A stretch of DNA of 64,000 nucleotides from Syntrophomonas sp. DTU019 (GTDB lineage Bacteria; Bacillota; Syntrophomonadia; Syntrophomonadales; Syntrophomonadaceae): positions 1-64,000 of the forward strand of contig CAJYDM010000009.1 of NCBI GenBank assembly GCA_913757435.1, written 5' to 3'. The translations under genes were made by a program, and so were the position numbers. Shown in pieces: positions 8,259 to 17,996 of this stretch (position 1 is the stretch's first letter; each line of letters opens with the position of its first letter). A model generated the notes under the pieces. It had not been told where the DNA came from, did no database searches, and saw nothing but the letters and a program-made list of their open reading frames with translations.

Positions 8259-8795
8259 TCATTCGGCGATGGCCGGAGCAATGCTATCCCTAAAAATAAA
8301 AGCCGGGTTAAGGACATCGACATTTGTACCATCATGGCCTGGTGCAGGCTGTACTACCACATAAATGCTGACGGTCTCGGAGACGACTATCATTTTGACC
8401 ATTAATAAGACCATGTTCTCATCCATTTCTATTTCCCGGTTTATAATGCCGGGAATAAGCAAATAGTTGACTTCAGCCACATTCTGCCCCAATATCGGTT
8501 TCAGCCACTCGCGGATACTTTTCTCCACTGTCAGCTTAAGGACACTCTCCTCGATATCATTGAAATCGTTATCATCGGCAAATTCTACATAAGTATCAAT
8601 TTTGCTTACGATCCTCTTTTGAGGCTTCTCTTGCAGTTGCTGAATCTGTTTTTCCAGAGTATTAAGGTTGTCACGCAAAGACATGTTTTCTATATGCAAG
8701 GCATCTATTTGCGAACCGATCATAACCGTGCTCAAAGATGCACCCGCAAGCACCCCCAGGACAAAAACAGCCGCCCAGAAGAGAAATTGTTTCAT
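8259..8795 (-). CDS. YtrI-like sporulation membrane protein (tentative)
   Basis: A 178-residue protein with one N-terminal transmembrane segment (FLFWAAVFVLGVLAGASLS), then a coiled coil with heptads (IDALHIENMSLRDNLNTLEK), then a mixed alpha/beta domain. Its start overlaps the stop of the ytrH homologue (ATGA), so the two are translationally coupled. In Bacillus, ytrH is followed by ytrI, which encodes a single-pass coiled-coil membrane protein needed for efficient sporulation. The position and topology match, but the sequence is too divergent for me to be certain. It faces the glycan genes convergently. Confidence 0.6.
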   Translation of the reverse strand: MKQFLFWAAVFVLGVLAGASLSTVMIGSQIDALHIENMSLRDNLNTLEKQIQQLQEKPQKRIVSKIDTYVEFADDNDFNDIEESVLKLTVEKSIREWLKPILGQNVAEVNYLLIPGIINREIEMDENMVLLMVKMIVVSETVSIYVVVQPAPGHDGTNVDVLNPAFIFRDSIAPAIAE

Positions 8796-9118
8796 TTGCC
8801 TTTACCTGCCAGGATAAAGATCAGGTAATAGCCGGCCTGAGTACCGATGATGGCAAAAAAAATGTACAGCAGTTGTTTTATCAATGGTCTTACTTCACCC
8901 TTAAACAAACCGGATTCTATTATTTCGAAGGTTGAAAAGGTTCCCCCAATGGCTGCCACAATAGCCCAGATCTTGATTTCCCGGGCCAGCTTCAGCATGG
9001 TGCTCATAGGGGGTTCCTTAAGCAAAACAGCGGCAAAAGAGCCCAGCAAAGAAGCCCCCAGAATAATGCCCATAGCCGTGAAGAATATAAATATCGACTT
9101 GTGGGAGAAAGCAGTCAT
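8792..9118 (-). CDS. ytrH: Sporulation membrane protein YtrH family
   Basis: A 108-residue protein with three hydrophobic segments (FIFFTAMGIILGASLLGSF, the IWAIVAAIGGTFSTFEIIE region, and LLYIFFAIIGTQAGYYLIFI). The motifs GASLLGSFAA, WAIVAAIGGTF and FEIIESGLF...RPLIKQ are what I recognise as the YtrH family, which is restricted to endospore formers and expressed in the mother cell under sigma-E in Bacillus. GGAG lies 7 nt upstream of the ATG. It is the first gene of a two-gene unit and is good evidence that the organism forms spores. Confidence 0.85.
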   Translation of the reverse strand: MTAFSHKSIFIFFTAMGIILGASLLGSFAAVLLKEPPMSTMLKLAREIKIWAIVAAIGGTFSTFEIIESGLFKGEVRPLIKQLLYIFFAIIGTQAGYYLIFILAGKGK

Positions 9119-9326
9119 CTCTTAGCTCCGCTTCGTCTTGTGTCCTGCCTCAATATATTCGGCGACTGGGATTCTAATAACCTTGGCCTGGTCACCGGCA
9201 TAGGCCTTTTACCGGTTCGAAGCCGAAACCGGGAAAGCACCAGGATTCTTCCAGGAGGTTCCTTGTTAACCAAATACAGGTTAGATTCATAACATATGGA
9301 TATATCATAAAGAAAGGAGAAATGGT

Positions 9327-10316
9327 ATGTCCAAACTGACACCTGCCCAATTCGTTCAAAAATCGCTTGACCTGCACCTTTTTTTCCTGCGCATCATGAA
9401 GGAACACTCATTCTTTCTGGAAGCCGCTTTTGTTGCTAAGAATGCAGATCTGATCGAGCGAGCTGACCAATTCCGGGTTGACTTCGAAGGTCTCCTAAAA
9501 GTAGCTGTAGATTTGGCCGACCGCAATGTCAGCAGATGCGTACTACAGTCAGGTGAAGTGGTAACTGATAAGACCATCGAGGCCGAAAAAAGGACCGAAT
9601 TCCTGTCCGGCATTCCATTTAACACTCGCCTCACCAAAAGGGAGACCATGCTCAGACCGGGTTCGGGAGACCCCGATCTGGAGGAAGTGGTGGAAAGGTT
9701 CAATAACCGGGTCATCCGCGAAACCAGAGCTCTGGTAGAACTGAAAACCGAAGTTTTGGAGGGCATGCTGGAATGTTGTCTATTTACCTGGAACTTCCCC
9801 TTGTTGATAGAACATATAAGGCGAGAGGCCTTATTCTACATTGCCCACCTGCAGAGGCTGCAAAAGCGCATTGCTCTAGATCCGGCTGAAGAGATCATTG
9901 AGGAAAAACGCTTCTGGGATCGGATAATGGCTGAACACTCCTTATTTATCGCCCATCTGCTGGATCCCACCGAAAAAGAACTGATCATGACTGCGGACGA
10001 ATTTGCCCGTCTGTTCTTTAAGTTGGAGAGACGAGTCCAGCGCATTGAGAAAAAGGATTGCCGCATTCCTCCAAAGCTGATGAAAGATGAGATCGAGGCA
10101 GTAAGAGATATCAGGAATTTCAAAGATACCGCAGATGAGCTCATTCTGGCCTGCAAGATCAGGTCAATTATAATCCCCCTGTTGGCTGACCACGTTTTAC
10201 GCGAAGCCAACCACTTCCTGGCCCTGTTAACTGATTGCCGCAAGCCAGACCATCATCATGACAGTTCCTGCAGAAGGGTCACCGTGTGCAAAAAATGTGA
10301 AATTGACTGCTGGTAA
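9327..10316 (+). CDS. DUF2935 domain protein (two four-helix domains)
   Basis: A 329-residue, helix-rich protein made of two related domains (about residues 8-150 and 170-310). Each has the EHxxF pattern of the DUF2935 family: MKEHSFFLEAAF in the first, and FWDRIMAEHSLFIAHLLDPTE with the partner HVLREANHFL in the second. Conserved Glu/His positions suggest a metal site like those of ferritin-like or hemerythrin-like bundles. The C-terminus is short, His- and Cys-rich (a DHHHDSSCRR stretch, CKKCEIDCW), which could bind another metal. Family function is not established. GGAG precedes the ATG, and a clear terminator follows. Confidence 0.85.
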   Translation: MSKLTPAQFVQKSLDLHLFFLRIMKEHSFFLEAAFVAKNADLIERADQFRVDFEGLLKVAVDLADRNVSRCVLQSGEVVTDKTIEAEKRTEFLSGIPFNTRLTKRETMLRPGSGDPDLEEVVERFNNRVIRETRALVELKTEVLEGMLECCLFTWNFPLLIEHIRREALFYIAHLQRLQKRIALDPAEEIIEEKRFWDRIMAEHSLFIAHLLDPTEKELIMTADEFARLFFKLERRVQRIEKKDCRIPPKLMKDEIEAVRDIRNFKDTADELILACKIRSIIIPLLADHVLREANHFLALLTDCRKPDHHHDSSCRRVTVCKKCEIDCW

Positions 10317-10329
10317 ACTGGGGATCTGA

Positions 10330-10353
10330 GCCGGTCGCAAGACCGGCTTTCTT
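10330..10353 (+). terminator. Terminator after the DUF2935 gene
   Basis: A 7-bp stem GCCGGTC/GACCGGC with a GCAA tetraloop is followed by TTTCTT, 14 nt after the stop codon. Confidence 0.85.
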
Positions 10354-10605
10354 ATGACCAAATTTAGGTCCCTGCCCCTCCGGATATTACTGATATATCG
10401 ATCACATGCCAATAGAGAAAAACCATGCGTCCGATCAAGACGAAAATGACTTGACCGGGGCAAAATTATTGGATTGAAAAAACCATGCCCATTCAAGGAA
10501 GAAAAAGCGTGTCCCTATGCTTTTCTCGCCCATATTCTGACAGATTTCTTGCGCTTTACTGTTTATAATTACCCTATAGCATACAAGCTACAGAAATGTC
10601 GAACA

Positions 10606-11193
10606 ATGGTGGTTTCGAACTCTGCAAAGAATTCACCTCGGCCCAATAGAAAAAGGATTCTACACCAGTTACTGCTGGCTCTGGGGGCCACATCGAATAT
10701 CGAAGACGCCCTGGAACTCTGTCTTACCATAGCTTTGGACGTTATTGGGATGGACTGCGGCGGCGTTTATTTAAGAGACGATTGGGGCAATTATAGGCTG
10801 GCCTGTGTCAAAGGCCTCTCCCCTGAGTTTGTCAAGAACAACCGTTTTTACCACATAGAATCCGCGCGCATAAAACTGTTGAGCAGAGGGTCTCCCCTGT
10901 TCTGGGAATATAAAGAGATTAATGCTGAAAGCGTTGATGATATCCTCCAGGAAGGCATACATTCTGCAGCAGTAATCCCCATCATGTACAAAGGCCAAAT
11001 GATCAGCATCCTCAACTTTGCTTCCCGCACTCAAGACGTAATATTACCGGCTTGCCGGCGTGAGCTCGAGGCTTTAGCGCCCCATATCGCCAATGTATTG
11101 GCCCGAATCCGAGCTGAAGCGCAGTGCCTGTCTGGCCTCGGCGAAATTGGTCAACCTGTACGACGAGCCCTGCCTTATCAGTATAGTAACTGA
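10606..11193 (+). pseudogene. GAF sensor part of a frameshifted histidine kinase
   Basis: A 195-residue reading frame whose residues about 16-165 form a GAF domain: NRKRILHQLLLALGATSNIE, then MDCGGVYLRDDWG, SAAVIPIMYKGQMISILNFA and a final helix IANVLARIRAEA. After that the frame runs on for about 20 residues with no family resemblance and stops. The kinase part continues in another frame that overlaps it by 101 bp (11093-11193). The two pieces together look like one GAF-PAS(tail)-HisKA-HATPase protein broken by an indel near 11105-11150. The start is uncertain: the ATG at 10606 has no clear ribosome binding site, and the frame is open back to 10474. It could instead be a real stand-alone GAF protein. 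Confidence 0.65.
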
Positions 11194-11884
11194 TATTACT
11201 GACTTAAAGGAGTATGAAAGCCACCTGAGGCGGTTGGACAGACTCAACCTGGTGGGGGAGATATCTGCAAGCATAGGACATGAGATCAGGAATCCCATGA
11301 CTACTGTTCGCGGCTTCCTGCAGATGTTGGAAAGCAAAGAGGATTATGCCGGCGACAGGGAATACTTTGACTTGATGATCGAGGAATTGGACCGGGCCAA
11401 TGCTATACTTACCGAATTTTTGTCACTGGCCAAGAATAAGTCGATTAATTTTAGTAGGAAGAAACTCAATGAAGTAATAGCTACCATCTTCCCCTTAATA
11501 CAGGCCAATGCACTATCTTATGATGTGAACCTGCACCTTGATCTGGGCAGTATTCCAGACCTTGACATTGATGAGACAGAGATACGCCAGTTAGTGTTGA
11601 ACCTGACCCAAAACGGCCTTGAGGCCATGGACCCGGGTGGAACTCTCAGCATCACAACCCGCCTGAACTGTGACCGGGTGGCCCTGTCCATAAAGGATCA
11701 AGGGCACGGAATCGATGCTCGCCTGCTCGAAGCGCTGGGCACTCCCTTTCAGACCACCAAGGAAAACGGCACCGGCCTGGGATTGGCAGTATGCTACAGC
11801 ATCGCCGCCCGCCATCATGCGGAAATCCGGGTAGAAACCAGCTCATCGGGGACTAATATAGAGGTTCTTTTCCCTGTGCCCTAG
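11093..11884 (+). pseudogene. Histidine kinase part of the frameshifted GAF/PAS kinase
   Basis: The frame encodes the tail of a PAS domain (NLYDEPCLISIVTDITDLKEYE), an HisKA dimerisation domain with the phospho-acceptor His in GHEIRNPMTTVRGFLQML, and a complete HATPase: N-box LNLTQNGLEAM, G1 IKDQGHGID, G2 ENGTGLGLAV. All catalytic residues are present. The apparent ATG at 11093 lies inside the GAF frame and has no ribosome binding site, so the kinase is probably expressed only if the frameshift is bypassed or is a sequence error. Most of a PAS domain seems to be missing, suggesting an internal deletion as well. No response regulator gene is adjacent. Confidence 0.75.
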
Positions 11885-11924
11885 AATCGTTCATCGTATA
11901 GAATGAAGTGTCCCGCAGTGGCAT

Positions 11925-12815
11925 TCATATAGAAATCTGCACGTCGACGTTATAATAGGGTTTTAAAAACTCATCATAATCATCCAGAGATATCTCTACC
12001 GGAATTATGGTTTCTCCATTCCTTTCGACAGCCAGATCGGAAATCTTCTTGATCCGGCCATGGTATTCCCGGCTGGAATCAGCCACCGGAACAATGCGCA
12101 CCGCCGCATCCGGTTTAACATCGCCGATAAATTCCTCCGGGATTTCTGCCTCCGCATAGATGGTCTGCAGATCCATGATGCTTAATAGGCTGCGGGCAGG
12201 ATCAGTAGTCTGACCGGTCTGGCAGTTAAGTTGGTATACCAAACCCTGCCGGAATGGTGATACTAGTGCATTGCCTTTTAGGTGGGGGTTGCCGTACAGC
12301 TTATTATTCAGCCGGGTCAATTCACTTTGGGCGGCGGCGATGGAAATCTCCAGGTTTTTTACGGTATTGGCGGCTCCAATAACACTCATTTCAAATTCTT
12401 CATATTCCGTATCCGATATTGCTCCAGAATCGAGTAGGGATTGCCTGCGCTGCAGATCTTGTTGCGCTTTTTGGTGCAGTGTTTGCTGCATTTGCAGGTC
12501 ATTTTGCAGCCGCTGCAGTTCAAATTGCTGTTTTTCTATAGCATTTTTTATATCTCTTAAGTCAAGTGTGACCAGTTTCTCTCCTGCTGTCAGCATTTGT
12601 CCGGCTTCCACATGGACTTCCGTTACTTGTGCCGGAAAATCAATCACCAATTCCGAAATGGTTTTTACCGCAATGGTACCGAACGCATCAATAGTTGGGT
12701 TTTCCACTGGGGCTACAGCTTCTTCGGTCGGTGGCTCAGTCTTATTACAGCCCAGCGGAAGCATAATAAGGAATAAGAACACTGCCGCCATTGCCATTAG
12801 CGCGATTTTTCTCAT
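11925..12815 (-). CDS. HlyD/MacA-type efflux adaptor lipoprotein
   Basis: A 296-residue membrane-fusion protein. The start is the ATG at 12813-12815, which overlaps the ATPase stop as TAATG. A lipoprotein signal (FLFLIMLPLGCNK, Cys about residue 22) is followed by a biotinyl-lipoyl-like strand pair (PAQVTEVHVEAGQMLTAGEKL), a coiled-coil hairpin (about residues 90-165, rich in Gln/Leu) and a beta-barrel segment (IYAEAEIPEEFIGDVKPDA). It ends soon after the barrel, shorter than Gram-negative MacA. In Gram-positive bacteria such proteins connect an ABC permease to extracellular substrates such as peptides or antimicrobials. Third gene of the ABC operon. Confidence 0.85.
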   Translation of the reverse strand: MRKIALMAMAAVFLFLIMLPLGCNKTEPPTEEAVAPVENPTIDAFGTIAVKTISELVIDFPAQVTEVHVEAGQMLTAGEKLVTLDLRDIKNAIEKQQFELQRLQNDLQMQQTLHQKAQQDLQRRQSLLDSGAISDTEYEEFEMSVIGAANTVKNLEISIAAAQSELTRLNNKLYGNPHLKGNALVSPFRQGLVYQLNCQTGQTTDPARSLLSIMDLQTIYAEAEIPEEFIGDVKPDAAVRIVPVADSSREYHGRIKKISDLAVERNGETIIPVEISLDDYDEFLKPYYNVDVQISI

Positions 12816-13489
12816 TATTCCCACACCTTTCCGTCTTTAAGTCTTATTATCCGATGGCTGTATTTAGCCATTTCTTCCGAATGGGTCACCTGCAGGATGG
12901 TTTTATTGGTTTCTTGATTGATTTGCTTGAACAGTTCCATGATAGCGTTCCCATTCTTACTGTCCAGGTTTCCTACCGGCTCATCGGCCAATATGATGTC
13001 GGGATCATTCATAAGGGCCCGGGCAATGGCCACCCGCTGCTGCTCACCACCGGAAAGCTCCCGGGGGGTGTGCCCTTTTCTGGCGGACAAACCCACGATT
13101 GCCAAGACATCTTCTAATCCCTGCTTATAGCTTTTCATTGGTTTACCGTCCAGCAGTACCGGCAACATAATATTATCTTCTATATTTAGGTTGGGAACCA
13201 GGTTATAAAATTGGAAAATAAAGCCCATTTCCTGGCGCCGGAAGCGGCTGGCTTCTTTATCACTCATAGTTGACAGTTCTCGCCCTTTAACCTTTATAGT
13301 CCCGGAATCAGGCTGATCAAGACCGCCCAGTAGGTACAGCAGGGTGCTTTTGCCGGAACCTGATGGCCCCATCAGGCTGACAAACTCTCCCCGGGCGATA
13401 CTCAGATTGATGTTTTTAAGAATTTCTATTTTCACATCTCCCAGATAAAAATTCTTATATACCTCAGTTGCTGCAATAATAGGCTCCAC
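12815..13489 (-). CDS. MacB/LolD-type ABC transporter ATP-binding protein
   Basis: A 224-residue ABC ATPase with Walker [11 protein letters not shown]-loop [18 protein letters not shown], signature [15 protein letters not shown], Walker [13 protein letters not shown] and H-loop VTHS. The sequence places it in the MacB/FtsE/LolD group, which works with FtsX-type permeases rather than with canonical importers. The GTG at 13489 is preferred over the GTG at 13495 because GGAGG then lies about 8 nt upstream. The gene sits between its permease (16 nt upstream) and the adaptor (overlapping stop/start), so the three encode one complex. Confidence 0.9.
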   Translation of the reverse strand: MEPIIAATEVYKNFYLGDVKIEILKNINLSIARGEFVSLMGPSGSGKSTLLYLLGGLDQPDSGTIKVKGRELSTMSDKEASRFRRQEMGFIFQFYNLVPNLNIEDNIMLPVLLDGKPMKSYKQGLEDVLAIVGLSARKGHTPRELSGGEQQRVAIARALMNDPDIILADEPVGNLDSKNGNAIMELFKQINQETNKTILQVTHSEEMAKYSHRIIRLKDGKVWE

Positions 13490-13504
13490 CGACACCCCTC
13501 CCCA

Positions 13505-16012
13505 TTACTCGTATTTCAGTTCTTTGACAATCTCCAGCCGGGCAGTCTGCCTGGAGGGACCAAGAGAAGCAAGCACTGCGATAAAGGCACCGGCGATGAT
13601 CGCTTCCATAAATAATCCCGGTGAATAAATGATTCCTATCGGCAGGTTTATTGAGAACATAATGTATTCAGCTTGCACCAAGTAAAGCAGTCCTCCCAGG
13701 CTGCTGGTCACTCCTGCGATCAAGCCGCTGGCCAGGGCTTCCACCAACAGGACTTTTACCATCTGCTGCTGGCTCATTCCGATTGAGCGGAAAACGGCCA
13801 GGGACCGTTTGCGGGTTAAGAGGCTGACCACAAAATTATTGAATACCCCAAATATCCCAATAAGCATAGTTACCAGCGAAAAACCCTGCAGGAGCACAAA
13901 TAGCTGGTTATTAGCCTCAGCGTTGCTTTGCCGCAGCTCATCCTTGGTAATGCTAAATACATTATTACGGAGGTATTTTTCTTTTAAAGACTGGCTGACG
14001 ATGGACGGATCTGTATTGGTATGGATCCACAGATATGTATAATAGCGGAACTGCCAATCACTTTTTACATATTTGGCGGGAATCAAGGCTACGTTTCCAT
14101 TATTCATCAGGGTTCCGGCAAACCCTACTACACGGTAATCCCTTTCACCGGTTGCCGTTTTCAATTTAAGCGTATCTCCATGCTTCAAGTTAAGTTTCTC
14201 TTTTAAAAAGACAGTGGGGATTATGCAACGATCGGAAGAATACTGGTGCAGTGTTTGCTCCACATCCCCCTGCAGCCGGAAGTCAAAATAATCCGTCATG
14301 CGATTGCCGTCGATTCCATACACCGTGCCAATTTTTTCGTCCGAGCCCGCGATTTCCACCTGGTTGATCTCGTAAACCCCCAGTGACGATACTATCCCCG
14401 GAACTGATCTGATTTGGGATTCCAGACTGCGGTCGGCCTGGGAATGATAAAACCAGACATCGAATTTGAAATCCCGGTATATATCAGTAACAGCCCGCCC
14501 CACACTGAAACTAATGGTATTGATCAACAACAGACTGGCCAAGCCTATGGTCAAAAGGGTGATGTTATTGAGCATCTCCCGATTATTGCGGATATTCTTA
14601 ATGGCCAGTATACCTTCATTCCCAAACATGTAAGGAACGATTTTCTCATAGATACGGACAAGAATCTCGGTGATCGGGGGAATCAGCCAGACAATGGCCA
14701 GGGTGCCGATAATGATTCCCACTACATTCAGGATACCGGCGGTCTTACCCGGCAGAAAAGGAGGTATTACGAGGATAAGAACAAGCATGATCAGAGCCGG
14801 GACGGTCCTATTACTCTGGCTGCCGCCCCGGTTGTTGTATGTGTTCAGAATAATATCCCGCAGTGATGTATTGGAGATGCTTTTTACCGGTAGCAGAGAA
14901 CTGCAAACAGATAAAATAACCGCCCCCGCCAGAGATATCCCCAGATAAAGCGGATTATAGGAGAGCTCAACATCAGGGGGGGACGCGTTCCAGGAATTGT
15001 TGGACAGGGAGTAGGTCATGATATAGAGAATGCCTATTCCCAGAGCACATCCCAGCACTCCTCCGATTACCCCGTATATGGCGCTTTCAGCCAGCAGGAT
15101 GCGGTTGGTTGTTCCGCGGGTGGCGCCTACACTCCTAAAAGTGCCCATTACCGGCATCCGCTCTAGAATAATAACCTTAAAAGCAGTATAGATTACGAAA
15201 ATGCTAATCAAACATACCAGAATCAGCATCAGCATGAAGGGCATACGGATGACATCAGTAAATTCTCTTAATTCACTTTCGGTAATAGTCTTTTCGACTT
15301 TATAGCGATTGTACTGTTGGGATAAAGCCTCCAGGGTGGGGTCGATGAGCGCAGGGTTGCTGGTTTTTATGAATATTTGAGATACCCGGCCTTTTTCGCC
15401 CATCATCGTGGCCAGGGCTTCTCTGGGCACTACCGCGCTGAACCCTGTCGTTCCTGGAGTCAGCAGCCCTTCGGGGGCTGCAATTGCGGCTATGGTAAAA
15501 CGACGCAGCTGGCCATTTATTGTAAGATCCAGGTTTTCACCGACCCGGAGTTGATATTTATCAGCGGTTACCCGGCTTATAATTATTTTGCTCCCTTTAA
15601 AGGGGTCCAGGCTGTATTGCTGCTGTATGTCTAAGGGATTCATCCTCTGCAGCTCTTCAAGCTTGTAACCCAGCAGATTCACCACTACCTGTTCATTGGC
15701 AGCAACTTTATACACTCCGGTCTCACTTACGATTCCTATGATATAATCAAGGTTTTCCCGATATATCTCAGCTCGGTCAGTCCGAAAATAGCGGGAAGGG
15801 CTATCTTTGCCGGCATAAACAGTGATTTCGGCATCACCGATCTGGCCGCGGATCTGTTTAAGGTATACCTGAGCAATATTCTGAGATATACCCAGTGATG
15901 AAAATAGCAATGCGGTGGAAAGACAAATAGAAAATAAGATCAATAAAGTGCGGAGTTTTTTTTCCCAGATATTCCTGGCTATAAACTTTATGATGATTGC
16001 CACATCAGACAC
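13505..16012 (-). CDS. FtsX-family ABC transporter permease (835 aa, MacB-like)
   Basis: Two FtsX permease units. Each has an extracellular domain and a four-helix-type membrane region: one N-terminal helix (LLILFSICLSTALLFSSLGI), a three-helix block about residues 255-385, a helix pair about 405-450, and a final block about 715-835 ending in SRQTARLEIVKELKYE. A second N-terminal-type helix (NNITLLTIGLASLLLINTIS) opens the second half. The large extracellular domains (about residues 45-245 and 500-690) match the mechanotransmission design of MacB, but duplicated as in Gram-positive YknZ/LolCE-like proteins. Export or extraction of a lipid- or peptide-like substrate is likely; the substrate is unknown. 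The GTG start has only a weak ribosome binding site. Confidence 0.87.
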   Translation of the reverse strand: MSDVAIIIKFIARNIWEKKLRTLLILFSICLSTALLFSSLGISQNIAQVYLKQIRGQIGDAEITVYAGKDSPSRYFRTDRAEIYRENLDYIIGIVSETGVYKVAANEQVVVNLLGYKLEELQRMNPLDIQQQYSLDPFKGSKIIISRVTADKYQLRVGENLDLTINGQLRRFTIAAIAAPEGLLTPGTTGFSAVVPREALATMMGEKGRVSQIFIKTSNPALIDPTLEALSQQYNRYKVEKTITESELREFTDVIRMPFMLMLILVCLISIFVIYTAFKVIILERMPVMGTFRSVGATRGTTNRILLAESAIYGVIGGVLGCALGIGILYIMTYSLSNNSWNASPPDVELSYNPLYLGISLAGAVILSVCSSLLPVKSISNTSLRDIILNTYNNRGGSQSNRTVPALIMLVLILVIPPFLPGKTAGILNVVGIIIGTLAIVWLIPPITEILVRIYEKIVPYMFGNEGILAIKNIRNNREMLNNITLLTIGLASLLLINTISFSVGRAVTDIYRDFKFDVWFYHSQADRSLESQIRSVPGIVSSLGVYEINQVEIAGSDEKIGTVYGIDGNRMTDYFDFRLQGDVEQTLHQYSSDRCIIPTVFLKEKLNLKHGDTLKLKTATGERDYRVVGFAGTLMNNGNVALIPAKYVKSDWQFRYYTYLWIHTNTDPSIVSQSLKEKYLRNNVFSITKDELRQSNAEANNQLFVLLQGFSLVTMLIGIFGVFNNFVVSLLTRKRSLAVFRSIGMSQQQMVKVLLVEALASGLIAGVTSSLGGLLYLVQAEYIMFSINLPIGIIYSPGLFMEAIIAGAFIAVLASLGPSRQTARLEIVKELKYE

Positions 16013-16148
16013 ATCCCGGCCATATTTTCGCTCTTTCTAAAAATTGATTAATAAGGGAGGTACTTCTCGTTTATTCTATTTTTTTAAAAAATTATCCTTT
16101 TTTCGAGATTTTTTGGCAAACAATGGGAACTTATTGACCGATGGGTAG

Positions 16149-16273
16149 GTTCATGGCTCTCATTCCCGCACATGAGGCAGCACCGAATGAGCATGGGAAT
16201 GCAGTGAGAAGCGGGCAAGGAAGCAAGACTTACATGAACCTTTGGTTCACATTCTGCTTCCCCCTGCTTGCCA
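16149..16273. repeat. Nested imperfect inverted repeats, REP-like
   Basis: The arms GGTTCATG (16149) and CATGAACC (16233), TGAACC/GGTTCA around 16236-16248, and GGGCAAG...GAAGCA with TGCTTC...CTTGCC (about 16213-16272) form a long imperfect hairpin. It follows the end of the leftward membrane-protein gene and could serve as its terminator, though there is no T-run. It resembles dispersed palindromes elsewhere in the window in style, not in sequence. Confidence 0.45.
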
Positions 16274-16276
16274 TCC

Positions 16277-17632
16277 TTATACGAATCTGAATATCACCGG
16301 GAAGATGAAGGCTACAAAGGCGGTCCAGACCAGGTATACGTAAAAATATTCGGTCTGCCATTTCTCCAGCCGGGCGAAATTTAATCTCTTCCTAAAATAC
16401 CCCACATACAACCAGGCCAGACCGGCCAGATTGCCCAGAAGCACCAGGTTTTCTCCCAGGGCTGCCGCCTTGTTGGGGGTAATGCCAAAGGCGGAGAGGC
16501 GGAATACTATCGCTGATAAGGCCACCGCGTCGATAACCAGGGCGGTCAATATCAGAGCCAGGTTGAGGTAGTCAAACAGGTTGACCGGCTGGTTGACATC
16601 GCGGGCGGAGATCACATATAAGACCAGCCCCAATATCATAGCCAGCATAAAATCGAAGGCGATCAAGAATTCCCGCTCCATAAAAGGACTCTGCCCAGTT
16701 CCGACCATTATTGCCAGGAAAATGACCATGGTTACCAGGAAAAGCGGGCTGAATATCTTGGCCAGGATGGGCGCAAAGTTTTCCACGATACTCCTCTTGG
16801 CGTCGGCCAGGTAGATGCTGATCATAGCCGCCGCACATCCTCCGTAAATAATGAGGTATTCTTCAAAGAACCACTCCGCATCGATGCCGATAGATTCGAA
16901 GATAGCTATAGTGAACAATCCTAAGACCATTACTCCCGCCATCACCAAGACCCCATATATAAAGGTCTCCCCGCTGAAGCGGATGAAATTCATACGCCCC
17001 TGCCGACCTTGCCAGTCACTGCCGATATAGGCTGCTCCGGTAACCAGCCATAGGAAAAGCGGCAGGTGCAGCCCGCTCAAGGCGGTGGTGTGATAAGGTT
17101 CGTAGGCAGGATATAAATTGATGACCACCGCAGCCACAATGAATACGGCGAAAATCCACGTCCAGGTCCTGGATTCTGCCCCCCGTTTGATAAGGAAAAA
17201 GGCCGCAATAAAGGGAAGGATAAACAGGCTCAGGTTCCTGACATAGAACACTTCCGACCCTGGGGCGAACAGCTTCCAGCCGAAAAGCCCGGGGAGTTTT
17301 ATTAAAGTTCCTGCCAGGAAGGCAAACAAGACCACCATGATGATGTCGCGCCTATTCTGCCGTCCGGCTTCAGGGTTAACAGGATCGAGCATGAAATGCT
17401 TCCACAGGTTGGCGGTGTTTACTTTGGCGTACTCATTGGAGATGGCATCGGCATTGCCCAGCCTTTTAACACTGATCAAAAAGGCTTCATCAGAAGATAG
17501 CCCCAAGCTTATCAAATCATCGATCTCATCACGCAGGTGGCTCTCCAGCTCACTGAGGTCAGTTTCGGTAAAGTTGCCCCGGGCTCTCAAATGGTCGCGC
17601 CAGGAATTTATCTGTGTCTCCAAGTCAAACAT
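16277..17632 (-). CDS. Membrane protein with N-terminal HAAS-like domain, PadR partner
   Basis: A 451-residue protein. Residues 1-75 (ETQINSWRDHLRARG, LESHLRDEIDDLISLGLSSDEAFLISVKRLGN) are a helical domain of the permease-prefix/HAAS type, typically found next to PadR regulators. From about residue 95 on there are roughly eleven to twelve hydrophobic helices of the DUF4153 style with no enzymatic motif visible. AGGAGG precedes the ATG, and the PadR stop is 12 nt upstream, so the two genes form one operon. The likely role is a membrane sensor or transporter controlled by PadR. Ligand unknown. Confidence 0.72.
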   Translation of the reverse strand: MFDLETQINSWRDHLRARGNFTETDLSELESHLRDEIDDLISLGLSSDEAFLISVKRLGNADAISNEYAKVNTANLWKHFMLDPVNPEAGRQNRRDIIMVVLFAFLAGTLIKLPGLFGWKLFAPGSEVFYVRNLSLFILPFIAAFFLIKRGAESRTWTWIFAVFIVAAVVINLYPAYEPYHTTALSGLHLPLFLWLVTGAAYIGSDWQGRQGRMNFIRFSGETFIYGVLVMAGVMVLGLFTIAIFESIGIDAEWFFEEYLIIYGGCAAAMISIYLADAKRSIVENFAPILAKIFSPLFLVTMVIFLAIMVGTGQSPFMEREFLIAFDFMLAMILGLVLYVISARDVNQPVNLFDYLNLALILTALVIDAVALSAIVFRLSAFGITPNKAAALGENLVLLGNLAGLAWLYVGYFRKRLNFARLEKWQTEYFYVYLVWTAFVAFIFPVIFRFV

Positions 17633-17644
17633 CTTGACCCTCCT

Positions 17645-17983
17645 TTAAGAATCGCTGCGGTCGGTCCAGGTTTTGGTCAAAGCCGCCACCACAACTTCCC
17701 ACTGCTTCTTCTGTACCTCCAACTCCTCCAGGCCTCGCGGCATGATGCGGTAGTACTTGCGCTGCCGCCCGGTCTCCGCCTTATGCCAATAGGATTCGAT
17801 CAAACCCTGTTCTTCGAGGCGGTGCAGGACCGGGTATAACATCCCCTCCGTCCAAATCAATTCATTGTCAGACATCTCCTTGACCCGCTTGATGATGGCA
17901 TAGCCATAGCTGTCGCTCTCTTTCAGAATGGCCAAAAGCAGAGGGGTCGCCGATGCGGCGATCAAATCTTTGGATACATTCAT
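17645..17983 (-). CDS. PadR-family transcriptional regulator
   Basis: A 112-residue winged-helix repressor: LLLAILKESDSYGYAIIKRV, ELIWTEGMLYPVLHRLEEQG and ESYWHKAETGRQRKYYRI form the conserved wHTH with the characteristic 'GxLYPxLxRLExxG' signature. A C-terminal helix (LEVQKKQWEVVVAALTKTW) serves for dimerisation. The ATG at 17983 has GAGGGGGT upstream; longer frames to 18064 would run through the operator region and are rejected. Two 21-bp palindromes directly upstream are probable self-operators. It is followed by its membrane partner. Confidence 0.92.
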   Translation of the reverse strand: MNVSKDLIAASATPLLLAILKESDSYGYAIIKRVKEMSDNELIWTEGMLYPVLHRLEEQGLIESYWHKAETGRQRKYYRIMPRGLEELEVQKKQWEVVVAALTKTWTDRSDS

Positions 17984-17996
17984 GGAATACCCCCTC

